This document shows, one piece after another, positions 1 through 11,551 of a stretch of DNA of 64,000 nt (position 1 is its first letter; each line of letters begins with the position of its first letter). Where the stretch lies: assembly GCA_038496445.1 (NCBI GenBank), contig JALMLS010000310.1, positions 62,001 through 126,000 of the forward strand, written 5' to 3'. The position numbers and the translations under genes are program-made. Origin of the DNA: Trichosphaerium sp. ATCC 40318. Its lineage: Eukaryota > Discosea > Flabellinia > Trichosidae. Below the pieces are notes generated by a model. It was not told the DNA's origin. It ran no database searches and was given only the letters and a program-made list of their open reading frames with translations.

Positions 1-999
1 TGTTTTTTGTTGTCAATAAAATGACTTTCAAGTCATTTACTGCTTGATACAAGTAACGGACGTGGTTTGCTTCAAAGTAAGTGTGCTGACGTTGCCCATT
101 TTTTCCGTTGTTATAAATATAATACAGACCTTTAAACGATTGTAGTAATGTAGTGATACGTCTTTTAGTGATATCAACAAACTGTCTTGAAACCAGAACT
201 ATTTTTTTGGTTTTCGTCAGCAACTCAACTTGTTAGGTTAATACTAACCTTTTCCTGTCTTGGACAATACAGATACCGCTAATATAGTCATGTGGTCTAA
301 TCTATTAAGCTGTTATTATAGTGTTCCATCAATAAAATTAATAAACAATGAGCGACGTGGTCATTTTCTCCAAAACCCCATCCATTCCAAAACTGGTTTT
401 TCATTTTATCTCACGTACTTACCTCAAAAAACTGCCCTTATTTTGTGTACAAAACACTGTCGCTTGTTCTACTAGGCGCCACAACTAAATCCCCCTAGCG
501 TTAAGCACGAATTCTATTAGCACGTGATAAATGTACTGAAAACTATTGCGAGCAAATACTAAGCTGTTCGTTGGAATTTAGAAATAAAGGTCCACTAGTG
601 GTACGTAGAAGCTGGATTACGCACGAAAAAACTAATATAATAGTTCAAGAAGTTAAATGATGTCTACATAAGAATTTTTGACGTCATCTCGCATGTTTGT
701 GGTTAACTTTGCGTACACTAGGCTTAATAACGAAATTGGCGCACTCACACCATCTACAGGGCGTTTCTATACCTTTTAAGGGGAATTTTTTTAACAAGTG
801 CACGCAGCGACTAAAAACGTACAAGCACGTCAAAAACGCCCAATACACTAGTGCACAAAGGTTACCTTCCTATTTCTACCTTCTCAACAAAAAATGTCAC
901 ACATTGTTAAATTTCGAATCACTTAACTGCGCGAAAACTCGTCAAAAATAGACTGCGTCAACTGACGAAAAAGCAGTATAAACAAGCAGCTCTACAACT
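1..999. other. Intergenic or upstream flank, no supported gene
   Basis: No open frame here has convincing protein character, splice pattern or family resemblance. The short open stretches near 260-475 and 697-951 are rich in low-information residues and have no partner exons. The region probably holds the 5' flank of the carrier gene starting at 1000 and the flank of a gene outside the window. I see no tRNA-like or rRNA-like sequence. Confidence 0.5.
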
Positions 1000-2805
1000 A
1001 TGGCAACACAAGAAGGCCGATCTCTACGTAGAGAACTATCTCATCAACAAGACAGTTATAAGGAGTTTTGGCTTCGAAATGAAACTGAAGATCTCTCTAG
1101 CGTGCCAAGAGAAGCCTTAGAGAACGAAGTACGCGGAGAATTCAAATTTTCTTGAATTACACTTCACTAACTATCTCGCTAGGTATTAGCTCTACGCAAA
1201 GAGCTCAATGTAAAGGACAATATACAGATGAATACTTATCACGAATACAGAGACGTTTTATCTCACGGCACAACCGGAAAACATCCGTCAGACTACCTCC
1301 ATTTGAACCAAACAGTATCTTCAGATGCTTCAGAGACAGTGTCTATTCGTGAAACGCTTCGGAAAGCAGGTAAGTTGGCCGACTTTTCGTTTTTTCAATT
1401 TTTTCACCGCAAACCACTATAGAATCGCAGTAAATAACATAGTAATTAGGTAACCGTGCTCTTGGTGGTGGTGTACTTGGAGCCGCAGCTATGGGCATGC
1501 AGGTAAGGGAGATTTTTGGGTTTTTTTGATTTTGGATTTTTATCACGTTCTAACTCCTTTTCAGGTTACAACTCTCATGTGGATGAGAACCACAATGAAC
1601 TACCAGTACCGCCACGGTACTACAACAACACAAGCGATTAAACACTTGTACAAGGTAACATTCTCTTTCCTATTCCAATAAAATCGCTTGTTTACCCTTG
1701 TAACAGGAAGGAGGGTTACCAAGGTTTTACAAAGGGTACCTACCAGCTATGTTCCAGGGACCTCTAAGTAGATTCGGCGATACAGCCGCAAACGCCGGAA
1801 TTATGGCTCTTTTGGATTCGAATGACACTTTAAGGAATTTACCTGTCATGGTTAAGACTGTCGCTTCTTCAGCTACTGCTGCTCTTTGGCGTATAGCACT
1901 TATGCCTATCGATACATGTAAAACAATTATGCAGGTAAGAAGGATAAAGGAAAAAACTGTTCTAATTTACTTCACAATTTTTCTTTTTTTTTATTGTATC
2001 GACGCACTAACAAATCCAAGGTTGAAGGAAATCAAGGCTTTAAAATTCTTGCAAATAAAGTTAAAGTTGGTGGTGTACCTGTACTATATCACGGAGCTTT
2101 GGGATCATACGCAGGTCAGTAAAACTATTTACAAGAGCACTAGGAAATGTCTCTTTAAAAGTCTCATTACTAACTTTTTGTAGCTACATTTGTTGGTCAC
2201 TATCCGTGGTTTGCAACCTTTAATTTTCTAAGTGCCTCTATTCCAAACCCAGATGACCTATGGCTTAAACTAAGTCGTAATGCGTTCATTGGTTTTAGTT
2301 GTTCTGCTGTATCTGATTGTGCGTACTCAAACAGTTTTGTACCTTATTTCTTTTTCTGAGAAAAAAAAAATGAAAAAAAAATTGTGAAGCTAATGGATGT
2401 GCCTTTAGGTATCTCTAATTCTCTTCGCGTAATCAAGACAACTAAGCAAACAACTAAAGAACCTATAAGCTATAGAGGCGCTGTGCGTATGATTTTAGAA
2501 AAAGACGGAGCTATGGGTCTTTTTGGAAGAGGTTTAAAGACACGTCTTTTATGCAATGGTCTTCAAGGCATGTTATTCGTAGTATTGTGGAAGGTACGAA
2601 CAAAAAAATTTGTTTCTAAGACGAGATTTTAGAGAAGTTGCAAAAGTAGTGGTCTTTTTTTAAGATACCGTTGTGTCATCTTTTCGCTAAATTATTGTTT
2701 TTTATTGCCATTTGAAAGCTTTTAGATTAAAAAAAGAATTTTTACGCTAATGTTGTTTAGGGCATGGAAGAAGCGTTACTCAACCGCTACGGTGAATATT
2801 TCTAA
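1000..2805 (+). CDS. Mitochondrial carrier family (SLC25-type) protein
   Basis: A multi-exon gene encoding an inner-membrane solute carrier; the substrate is not recognisable. Exons join in phase: ATG at 1000, introns opening near 1128 (GTACGC), 1370, 1503, 1654, 1933, 2114, 2318 (GTGCGT) and 2594, last exon from 2761. The protein has a soluble N-terminal stretch of roughly 100 residues, then a Gly-rich first helix (ALGGGVLGAAAMGMQ), a carrier signature P-x-D-x-x-K (MPIDTCKTIMQ), and a later repeat with SDCISNSLRVIKT and the ending GRGLKTRLLCNGLQGMLF. Carriers normally have three signature repeats; here the clearest are the second and the third, which is degenerate. Transcribed away from the window start, followed by a possible small gene at 3095. 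Family confident, substrate unknown. Confidence 0.85.
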
Positions 2806-3065
2806 TGTAGTACAAGCATAGGAACCCTTTTTGTAAAGTAAAAATCAAGTTGAGCAGTTGTGTAATGATTTCTTTGTCGAAAAAACGCAGGCAAAATATC
2901 GCAAACTTTACGACTTTCTTGAAAATTAGTTGATATTTCACTTTTTTTGAACGTTTCCAACTCCAAATTATCAAGAACGCTTTGAAGTACTTTAAACATG
3001 CATTCCTATCAGTATTATTCTGTTTTAGCTAAAACCACTTTTTTTTTTTCAGTTCTTTCTGGAGG

Positions 3066-3073
3066 TATAAAAG
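3066..3073 (+). promoter_or_regulatory. TATA box candidate
   Basis: The sequence TATAAAAG lies about 22 bases upstream of an ATG at 3095 that opens a coding-like exon. Spacing is close for a classical TATA box unless the 5' leader is very short, so its role is inferred. Confidence 0.35.
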
Positions 3074-3094
3074 GGCCTTGTTTGCTGTTTTCTA

Positions 3095-3701
3095 ATGGGG
3101 AGCGGCAGTAGTACGATACGCAACCAACAAACTAGCGTCTGTTGGACTGATACCTGCAGCGGACCCGAAACTAGGACAGTGAGAGAACTTTGGCATATTC
3201 GTCCAATTAGATATTCCGCTGTCTTGTTCGGGTAAGCAACGGTTGATGTCAGCATTAGAGACAGCTGTGACCGGATTGCTTAAGTCGCCATTGGAAACGT
3301 GTTTCTTCGTTAACTATGACTATCTCAACAACTCCTGAAAAGCACCTATCTGAACTTCAACTATCATAAACTATATGTTTCATTGTTTCTGTAAGCGCAG
3401 GTGTAGAGTAGGCGGGAGTTCAAGCAAATTGGACGTCCATGAAACACCGCTACTGCGTTTACAACCATCATTGAACATCCTTCCAGACGAGGAATACAGG
3501 GCTCTATATGAGTCTTGTACCCGACTACCACAAATAAGCTCGCGTAGCCTGACACTTCCCTTAATTGGGAGCAAACTCAGCGCGAGAAAAATGCACGTGC
3601 CGCCACCTCCCCTTTTTGTTTTTTGTCATGACTTACATGTTGCGAGGCTAACAACTATGGGTACACCATTTATAACTTTTTTTCTTCAGGTATTGAAGTG
3701 A
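3095..3701 (+). CDS. Possible small N-myristoylated protein, unknown function
   Basis: An ATG at 3095 opens MGSGSSTIRN, which fits the N-myristoylation pattern (Gly2, small residue at 6). The exon runs to a GTAAGC donor near 3234. A second coding-like exon begins after an AG near 3401 and contains NILPDEEYRALYESC and PQISSRSLTLPLIG; a last short exon could end at the TGA at 3699. I did not prove the phase across the joins and do not recognise the product. It lies between the carrier gene and LSm1 in the same orientation. It could instead be 5' sequence of the LSm1 transcript. Confidence 0.35.
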
Positions 3702-3851
3702 GTGCGAAGGGTTACGTAGTTTACAAATTCTGTGTGAAAAAAAAGTTGTACTTTAAATAAGTTGACTGTAGCAGTAGTGGTTTACCTCAACGCAATATAA
3801 CACTGATTTACGTATTTACGTAACCTATGGGCGTTTAAAGAAACTTAAATC

Positions 3852-4528
3852 ATGTTTCATCAATTAACTGCAACCACCAGCCTCGTAGAGGAACTGGATA
3901 GTGCGAAAAGGACATAGAACTACAATTTACTCATATTTCCATTTAGAAAAAATATTAGTCGTTTTAAGAGATGGGAGAAAGTACGTAGGCATATTACGGT
4001 CATTTGATCAATTCGGTGCGCATTTTGATGCATTTGAAGCTATTTTAAATTAGACGAAATCTAACGCATGCTATAGCGAATGTGGTAATGGAAGACACCG
4101 TTGAGCGCGTTTTCGTTGATAATAAGTATGGCGAGAAAGACATTGGTTTATTTGTAGTACGTGGAGAAAACGTTACGCTCATTGGTACGTATACCCTTAT
4201 CCTGAGTGGTTTGTTCATTATTCAAAAAGGCGAACTTGACTTGGACAAAGAAGCAGCATTGCGTCGTGATAAAACAATAATACGTGTAACTAAAAAAGAG
4301 ACACCGAAGCTCATTCAAGTACGTACAATGAAGATATTCACAAAACACAAAAAAACGTTGAATTTCTATCATTTCCTACTTTCTTTGTTGTAAAGGAACT
4401 CAACTAATTTTAAACGTAAGGAAGCAAAGAAGCGTCAAGAGGAAGCAGCAATAATCCAAAAAAAGAAGAATACAGTATTAAGACAATTTGGGTTATACGC
4501 TGATCCTGAAGGCCTTGACTTTTTGTAA
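3852..4528 (+). CDS. LSM1: U6 snRNA-associated Sm-like protein LSm1
   Basis: Subunit of the cytoplasmic LSm1-7 ring that binds oligoadenylated mRNA 3' ends and promotes decapping and 5'-3' decay. Five exons join in phase, with donors GTGCGA near 3900, GTGCGC near 4017, GTACGT near 4185 and GTACGT near 4319. The product starts MFHQLTATTSLVEELD and carries the Sm1 motif LVVLRDGRKYVGILRSFDQF, then NVVMEDTVERVF and the Sm2 motif LFVVRGENVTLIG. The C-terminal tail is basic and Glu/Lys-rich and ends YADPEGLDFL, the LSm1-type extension rather than a short Sm protein. Length (about 130 residues) matches the family. Confidence 0.9.
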
Positions 4529-4894
4529 ACAAAAAAAAATTGGGAAAAAAACAATGTCATTTAATGAAAAAAAAAGAAAAAAGGTCGAAATATTTGAACC
4601 CAAGTTGTTTGCATAGTTTTCTCTTGCTATTAGCAGCTTATATGTGTAATTAAGCATTACCTAAGTAGTAGCTAAAAGGTGACACAGTCTACGTTAACGC
4701 AGAAAAGGCAAAAATGTCAAACTTGTTTTACTTTTTTTTATGTTTTGACATTTCTTGTTCAATTAACAGTACAACACAATTAATAAAATAGGGTACCCGT
4801 ATAAATCTTAGAACAATCAAATATGATACAGTGATGTTTATAGGCGAATCAAAAGGAATTTGGTTATGACTACAACAAGTTAATAAACTTTTGA

Positions 4895-7364
4895 AAAAAA
4901 ATGTAACGAAATTTCGTTTATGACTTGCCTTCCATATCTTAAGAATACCATCATCACTGTAACTACCAAGAAGATTTCTGTGAGGATGATGACAAGCACC
5001 AATAATCTACATAATACCATTAGATAACGTAAAAAAAAAACCAAGAGGAGGAAGACTGAAAAACAACAGCAAAAAAAATTTCCGTTACCTCTTTGTCATG
5101 GAGCTTTACAAAAAATTCTAGCTTGTCTGTCTTTGTAGAGAAACAGTATAACACGTTATCTTCAGCAATACCATAAACCCATTCACACTTTGGAGATACA
5201 ACACAAACAGTAAAATCACTTCCTTTCGTGTGTCCTGCAGAGTACGTCTTGAGGATCTACAAAAAAAAATGAGCCGACTTAATTACATGTAAAGTAAAAC
5301 CCTTGACTTAAATAAAGGCACGTACCTGTCCGTCTAAATTCATGACATATAGTGTACTGGATTGATCGCATACAACAATATTATCAGTCCCAATAAGAGA
5401 ATGAATTGAGTGTATAGGTGTTTCAGTTGTTAAGTTAGAAGGTGAAAAAGTTTGAAGGCAATCTGTAGTCTGAGCATCCCATGTACGTATAGTGCCATCT
5501 GAAGAACATGATATTACTACATCACCATCTGAAGACCATATAGCCCTATTTACAAACGATGTATGCCCACGGAATATCTTTAATGTCTTTCCAGACTTTA
5601 AACCATGAATCCTTTGGTAGAAGTTAAACTACTTGATTTTGTCTTTAAAAAATCACTGTGGGATATTACCTTACTGTATTATCGTAAGAAGCTGATAGAA
5701 CTTTGTTGTGACCAGATGAAAATTGTACTGAAGTAACACCTAGACGTGAAATGTCAAAATAAAGCAAAAACGTGCAAGCTCAAAAAAAAAATAACTAAAG
5801 TTTGCGCTGTACCTTTGGTGTGAGCTTTAGGGAACCTCCTTAGACATCTACCTGTTTTTATTTGCCACACCTACATGATTTTAAGTCAATTTTATAACTC
5901 AGAAAACCTAAAATGTCAAGGTAATGCGAAATTTTAACGGTTTTTTTTCATACCTTTATTTTACCATCTTGAGAGCCAACTACTATTGTTTCAGAATCGC
6001 GACTAAATTGCATACATAAAATAGCTTGTTCATGTATCATAAATTTCTCTTCAGCCTGTCGTAAAAGTCAGTTACTTATGTACAAATTGTTTTCTTTTAC
6101 AAAGTGTCACAAACCTGATACTTTAGGTCCTTTCTTAACTTGCCAGATAGAAAGTCCCATACTTCTAAGAATCCATCAAATGAACCAGTAACGAGAAATT
6201 GACCATCAGGAGAAAATGCTAAACCAAGTATAAGGATAAACAAACAAGGTACAAAGTCATACCAGCAACTTCCGGATGAGATTTCTGAGCAAATTTTATA
6301 GTAACAGCAACACGTCTCGGATAAGTCTCATGGGTATCCTTATCAGGCGCACGTCCTCTAAATAGATCATATGCTTGACCAGCAGCCAATTGACCCTTGA
6401 TTCGATATTAGTTACACAACGGGAAAAATAAAAGGCTGCGTCGGTAAAATACTTTAAGTTGCTGATACTTCAGTGCTTGTCCAAGTAAAGAAATTAACCT
6501 TGATGGCGGTACAACAGATACTTCTTCAGCAAGTGATTTTGCTAATCTTGCTCTGCTCTTTTCTTTAGATCCTAGAGGGTAGTACTACAAAAAACAAAAA
6601 AGGGTTAAACAAAGCAAAAAAAAAAAAATTAATAATTTCTCGATACGCACTTCTTTGGCGTCAAAGTAACTACGAGCTAGCAAATGCTCTAATTTATGAT
6701 ACCTATCTGGTTGTTCTGCTTTCATTATTGTCATTGGTTGTGTTTGGCGTAATATAGTGCGTGCAACCTATCAAAAAAGGCGTGTTAAGACTGATGTCTC
6801 TTTGCATAAAAAAGTGTCAAGATATATGACTGTTTCGTCTTGTAATGCATGATTTAAAAGCACTATTAGCATCGCGGTATTGCGCACCTCCAGTTCTTGT
6901 AGCTCGGCAAGCTCTAGAATAATTTGTTCGTACAAAGCCTGCATTTTTGCCATTGGTAGCTTTACTTGATCAATAGCGGACAGTACGTTTTCCCAACGTC
7001 CGTTCTTGACGTTTGAAATAAAAACATCGACATTTTCGACAGTATTCAGCGATATTTGAGCTTCTTTCTGTTTAAACATACTTTGTAAGGAGAATAATTT
7101 CAAAAAACAAGTGAAAAAAGCGCCACTATAATTTTAAGCGTAAAAGACGCTCAGATTCGAGACTACACGCTTATTCATACCTGTAGGGCTTCAAATGTGT
7201 TTAGCAAGTTACTTTCCTTCAAAAATTGAAGACAAAGGCGGATTACACTACAACGTTATTATAAATGAGAAATAAACGGTGCAGAAACATTAATGTTTTA
7301 GTTTGATTTTTTAGAGACTCAGAACATTGTCGTACTCTCCAGCGTCAATCTCTACTGTGCTCAT
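4895..7364 (-). CDS. SMU1: SMU1-like WD40 spliceosomal protein
   Basis: WD-repeat splicing factor that works with RED in the spliceosomal B complex in the nucleus. The ATG is at 7364; a GTACGA intron follows within a few codons and splices to [19 protein letters not shown], the LisH helix. Next comes a CTLH-like segment (6771-7080; [36 protein letters not shown]), then [13 protein letters not shown]-type sequence, [19 protein letters not shown], and seven WD-type blades running down to about 4900 (for example [17 protein letters not shown]; last blade [11 protein letters not shown]). About ten introns. The C-terminal end is unresolved: the frame stays open past the last blade, so a final splice or a longer tail is possible. 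Confidence 0.88.
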
Positions 7365-7576
7365 GCTGCCTCAATCAATTCGGCATTGCCAAAGTATTTT
7401 GTAGTGGTTTACGCTAAGATTTTCACCCAAAATATCCATCTGGTTTAGTCGGAGCGCGTAACTCTGTATTTTTATACTATTTCGGATACTTGTTCACGCA
7501 GCTTACGCTGACTTGTTTTGGTTTATTGTCAATGTCATGATTGTCCGTAATTTCTAAAACGGTGCAAACAGTGCAA

Positions 7577-8251
7577 ATGGCATCGAAAACTAGCAAGATG
7601 ATCAAAAAGAAGAAAAGCATCGACTTGGCTGGTAAGCGATTGGACGGTGAACAAGTATTGGCGGAGCTAAAACTGAGGCCGTGCCCAGAGACGATATCAG
7701 AGGTTAAGATAAACAATAACTTGGTGTCCTCGCTCAATTTCGACGCACTTGCTGCTCTTTTACCGAATCTATCAACTTTAAACGTGAGCAAGAATAATAT
7801 ACGCAAATTGAGCCCAAATATCGCGAAATTAACGTCGCTCACGAAGCTCAACCTCAAGGATGTAGGGATTAGCAAATTACCGTCCCAAATCGGTGGTTTA
7901 ACTAATCTCACTGATCTGCAGCTACAACACAACATGCTCGCGTTTTTGCCCAATCAACTCACGGACTTGGTAAATTTGAGCAAGCTTAACGTATCCAACA
8001 ACAAGTTACGCTCATTGTTGCCCTCCTTGTTCAAAATGACGAAACTCTCGAAGCTAAACATAGAAAATAATCCGCTCATGTGCCCACCGACATTTATTTG
8101 CGCTAAAGGACTCACCCAGACACTACGCTACCTGCAGCATGTTTACGAGGACCTAAACGACAAAGACTTGCCCAGATTTCCTAAACTGCGTTTACGAACA
8201 ACACAGGACGCTACTGATACTGAGGGATCGCGTTCGTTTTTGGTACAATAA
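7577..8251 (+). CDS. Leucine-rich repeat protein, short intronless
   Basis: Single exon of about 224 residues. I chose the ATG at 7577 (MASKTSKMIKKKK) because the upstream open sequence begins at a non-ATG codon. After a Lys-rich start there are about six leucine-rich repeats of the 23-residue type, for example LSTLNVSKNNIRKLSPNIA, LTKLNLKDVGISKLPSQIG and LSKLNVSNNKLRSLLPS, ending in a cap with NPLMCPPTFICAKG and a short helical tail. Similar to LRRC-type (LRRC57/40-like) adaptor proteins; no catalytic domain. It lies divergently from SMU1, whose start is 213 bp away, so the two may share a promoter region. Confidence 0.75.
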   Translation: MASKTSKMIKKKKSIDLAGKRLDGEQVLAELKLRPCPETISEVKINNNLVSSLNFDALAALLPNLSTLNVSKNNIRKLSPNIAKLTSLTKLNLKDVGISKLPSQIGGLTNLTDLQLQHNMLAFLPNQLTDLVNLSKLNVSNNKLRSLLPSLFKMTKLSKLNIENNPLMCPPTFICAKGLTQTLRYLQHVYEDLNDKDLPRFPKLRLRTTQDATDTEGSRSFLVQ

Positions 8252-8429
8252 CTTTTTATTTTGAAACGAAAAATCGTTGTATACTCCCTGACTTACTGCT
8301 ACAATAGACGGACGTCAGAGATGCATTTTTTGTAGTATCTCATTGCGTAACAACAACACAAGTACGTGATCTTTTACAGTTTTTTTTTTGAAACTAGGCA
8401 TTTGCCTCTAATAGTATTTTTTCTTTGCA

Positions 8430-10794
8430 ACAGGGAAACAGACCTTACATGGAGGATCGTTATAAAATAGAACCTGCAATAAATATTGTAGACTACTTAT
8501 CAAAAAGACAATTACAGCGTATAGAACGGCGGAAACAAAGAGCTCAAAGGCGGATAAGTAGAGAAGGAGCAAAACCCGATGTACCAGGTGAAGAAACGCG
8601 TGAAAGCATCTCAAAGGCACATTTACGCCAGCGGAGTAAGTCTGAGACGAAAAATATAAGTCCTTCTAAATCGTACGTAAACAAACGGTTAAATTTTGAA
8701 ACGTGCGTATTTGTAACCACAGTATGCGTATTTTAATTTTTAACTTCTTTTCTACCCTCCTTAATTTTTTTTTAAACGAACACATTTCGTCAAAATCGTG
8801 TTCTTAGCCATCTACGACCTCAACCTTTTTTTTGTTTTTTTTGATACCCATTTTTGGTTAAAACACGCTATCGGGTTGCAATTACGCATGGGAGTAAATT
8901 TTTATAGCGTGTGGTTCTATAGATTTTTGTATGGGTTTTATTTCGAGTCTAGAAAAAATTGAAGAGAGCTTCGATGTATTTTTTCTTTGACTTTGTTCGA
9001 TTTTGTGATTTGTTTTTTTCTTTTTGCTGTTTGAAAATATTTTATTTGTTGCTACAGCTGTATGTATATATTATTCAAGTGCTCACCGACTTATTTAAAG
9101 ACATAGTGGGAGTAGAAGATTTTCAAATCCTCCACAAGTTGACGAGCCATCTTCTCACTCTAATGGAGTCCGAAGTCCATCTCCAAGTAAAAAAGCTCTT
9201 GGTCGTTTAGTTAAGAGAAAAAAAGGAAAAAAAGCTTCAGCACTACCTGATATACAAACTATTGAAGAGGAACCTTCAGAGCACTCTACAGAGGGTGATG
9301 CTAATCTTGATTATAATTTTATGACGTCTATGGGTAAAATAGCATTCTTTGGTTTATATGATGGACATGGTGGTGATAGAGCGGCTGATTATTGCACGGA
9401 CTTGCTTCATGTAAATATCTTTAAGCAGTACCGTTGTTTTATGGAACATAATATACCTGCTGCAATGAAACAAGGTTTTATAGATACTGATAAGGGTTTT
9501 CTATCTCTTGCAAAAGGAGGAGATCAAGTACGTCATTGTTTTGTGAAACTTTTATTTTTTCTTTTATTTTTTCGATTTTCGTTTCTAACGTGAGAAGAAG
9601 TGGCGAGATGGGTCGACTGGTCTTGTACTTTTATTACAGAACAATAAGTTATTTACTGCGCATGTGGGGGACTCACGTGCTGTACTATGTCGTGAAAAGA
9701 GAGCGATTGAACTTACTGATGATCATAAACCTGATCGTGAAGATGAACAACAACGGTATGAAAATACCTCCCTACCTAAAGCTATATTTACTGACTAGTA
9801 CTTTAGGATAGAGTCTATTGGTGGTAGTGTGGTTTCAAATTCTTCAACAGGATGGATTGCACGTGTGAATGGGCATTTGGCTGTTTCAAGAGCTTTTGGT
9901 GATATACGATTAAAAACACCTTCAGAATTCGTTACTGCTGTTCCTGAGCTTGGTGAATTTATTCTTGATCACAATGACCAATTTATTATTATGGCTTCTG
10001 ATGGATTATGGGATGTGATGATAAACCAGGTATGTAAAATGTTCAGTAATGCGATGATATATCAAATCTTTTTTTTTTATAATTCACGTAAGCAACTCTA
10101 AAGAAATTTCTTTTTAGGAAGCTGTTGATATTGTACGCAAGTGTAAGGACAAAAAAGATGCGAGTGAGGAACTGGTTAATCGTGCTTTAAAATTAGGTAT
10201 GCATGGTGAATACATTCACAATCATTCAGACGAGTTTACTTTGTAATATTATTTTTTTGTTTGTACTAACCTTTTTCTTCTTCAGGTTCAAGTGATAACA
10301 TTACTGTTATTGTTATTTGGCTGCGATGGACAATTGACTTTCCTAGCACACCTAAAGCCCCTGGTTCACACGTTTCTCCCAAAGTAGAGGTTGATTCTGT
10401 TGCAAGCCATTCATCGTCTAGTCCAAAACGGTCAAGCGAAACTGAAGGTAGTCAAAATAAATCAAGTAACGGAAAATTTGTTACTATTGGAAAACGCGAT
10501 AAGCGTGGATCTAAACCAAGACCTGGTAAATCTCCTAGGTCTAGGAGGCATTCAGAAGCAAAGGATCGTAAGGAGAAATCAGATACGAGTAAAGAAAAGA
10601 GGCATAAATCAGCACAAAGACAGCAAAAAAGTTCAAAAAAAAGGGAATCATCCAAAAGACAACTAAAGCAACAACAACAGCAAAGTGTTGTTGCGAAATC
10701 AAATACTAGTATTGAAACAGTAGTAGATAGTGTAATATCAGATCCGGGTGACTCTGGTTACGAGGCTGCGGAAGATACCTTGTCAAATTCGTAA
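8430..10794 (+). CDS. PP2C-family serine/threonine phosphatase
   Basis: Metal-dependent protein phosphatase. The conserved PPM motifs appear in order on spliced exons: NRPYMEDRY (8430-8465), FFGLYDGHGGDRAADYC (9345), GSTGLVLLLQNNKLFTAHVG and DSRAVLCR (9620-9700), WIARVNGHLAVSRAFGD (9850), MASDGLWDVM (9990) and SSDNITVIVIW (10290). The Asp residues that bind the metal pair are present. A basic Ser/Lys-rich insert sits between the first motif and DGHGG, and a long Lys/Ser/Gln-rich tail follows the catalytic domain. Introns open with GTACGT near 8676 and 9528, GTATGA near 9756, GTATGT near 10030 and GTATGC near 10197. The first exon with the start codon, upstream of 8430, is not resolved. The gap 8690-9090 looks like a long intron or holds small exons. 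Confidence 0.9.
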
Positions 10795-11062
10795 TTGTAC
10801 ATTATGTAATATAAAATTTTGATGCCGTCGAGTTCTCTAAGTTTCCGCATCTTAAGTACTGTCTGGTGATCAATACTTGCGATTGTCGGCACAAGAGAAA
10901 CCACAATCTTGAGGTTGATTTACGCGTCTTCATTTTAACAAAAAGAAAGGTGGTCTTTACTCTCTGAGCTTTGTGTTTATAGACTTTGTTTTTTTATTGT
11001 AGACGCGTAGAGCGCAAAATCGAATACTTGTAGACTTCGGTCTTTACGTTTTTTTGTTTCAG

Positions 11063-11134
11063 GTTCTCGGAATAGGTTTAATCGAGGTACTTTACGAGAA
11101 GTACAAGCGCCAAGTGTTCTTGAAGGATTTGTAA
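11063..11134 (+). CDS. Last exon of a possible very small protein
   Basis: After a pyrimidine-rich tract ending TTTCAG, an open exon reads VLGIGLIEVLYEKYKRQVF and ends at a TAA. It looks like the C-terminus of a small, possibly membrane-associated protein. A first exon could start at the ATG at about 10822 (MPSSSLSFRIL), but I could not confirm the join. No family recognised. Confidence 0.25.
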   Translation, partial: VLGIGLIEVLYEKYKRQVFLKDL

Positions 11135-11164
11135 ACAAGTAACGGTTATAAAGTAACTCACCGA

Positions 11165-11404
11165 ATGACTGGAGTAGATGCTATGTTGCTTGATGCAACA
11201 CGTATTTTTTCAAACAGAAAGCCAGCCTGTTTTTTCGATACAATGAGCTTATTCGCTCTGCGTAGTTGTCTTTTAGATGTGAGGTTTCTGTCTGCACTTG
11301 TTCTTGTTGTTGTCCTTTTGTTTTCTATCCTTGTTCTTGTAGTTTTGTTTACTTTATATTTACCACTTTGGCGGCGTATAGGCACTAGCGAAGATGAAAA
11401 ATAA
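11165..11404 (+). CDS. Possible single-pass membrane microprotein
   Basis: An ATG-initiated frame of 79 codons with one strongly hydrophobic helix (residues about 40-68; ALVLVVVLLFSILVLVVLFT) followed by a short charged end. An equally long open frame lies on the opposite strand (11158-11478) and reads as a basic, Arg/Thr-rich protein, so only one of them is likely real and the strand is uncertain. No family match from memory. Confidence 0.25.
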   Translation: MTGVDAMLLDATRIFSNRKPACFFDTMSLFALRSCLLDVRFLSALVLVVVLLFSILVLVVLFTLYLPLWRRIGTSEDEK

Positions 11405-11551
11405 GATTTGAGAGCAGGTGTATCAATTTCATTGCAGTCAAATACGCTACGTGCTACTTCTCCACGTGCCATTCTCATCTATTGGCAAGGTCCGTTAAGT
11501 AAGCTGCTAGAAATTTCGAGTTTTTTGGTTAATTGTAACAGAAAAGGAATA

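Noticed and set aside
260-475. 71-codon open frame near the window start
   Set aside because: No splice context, no composition signal, no family; treated as spacer.
7477-7953. 158-codon minus-strand frame
   Set aside because: Antisense shadow of the intronless LRR gene, with no splice or family evidence.
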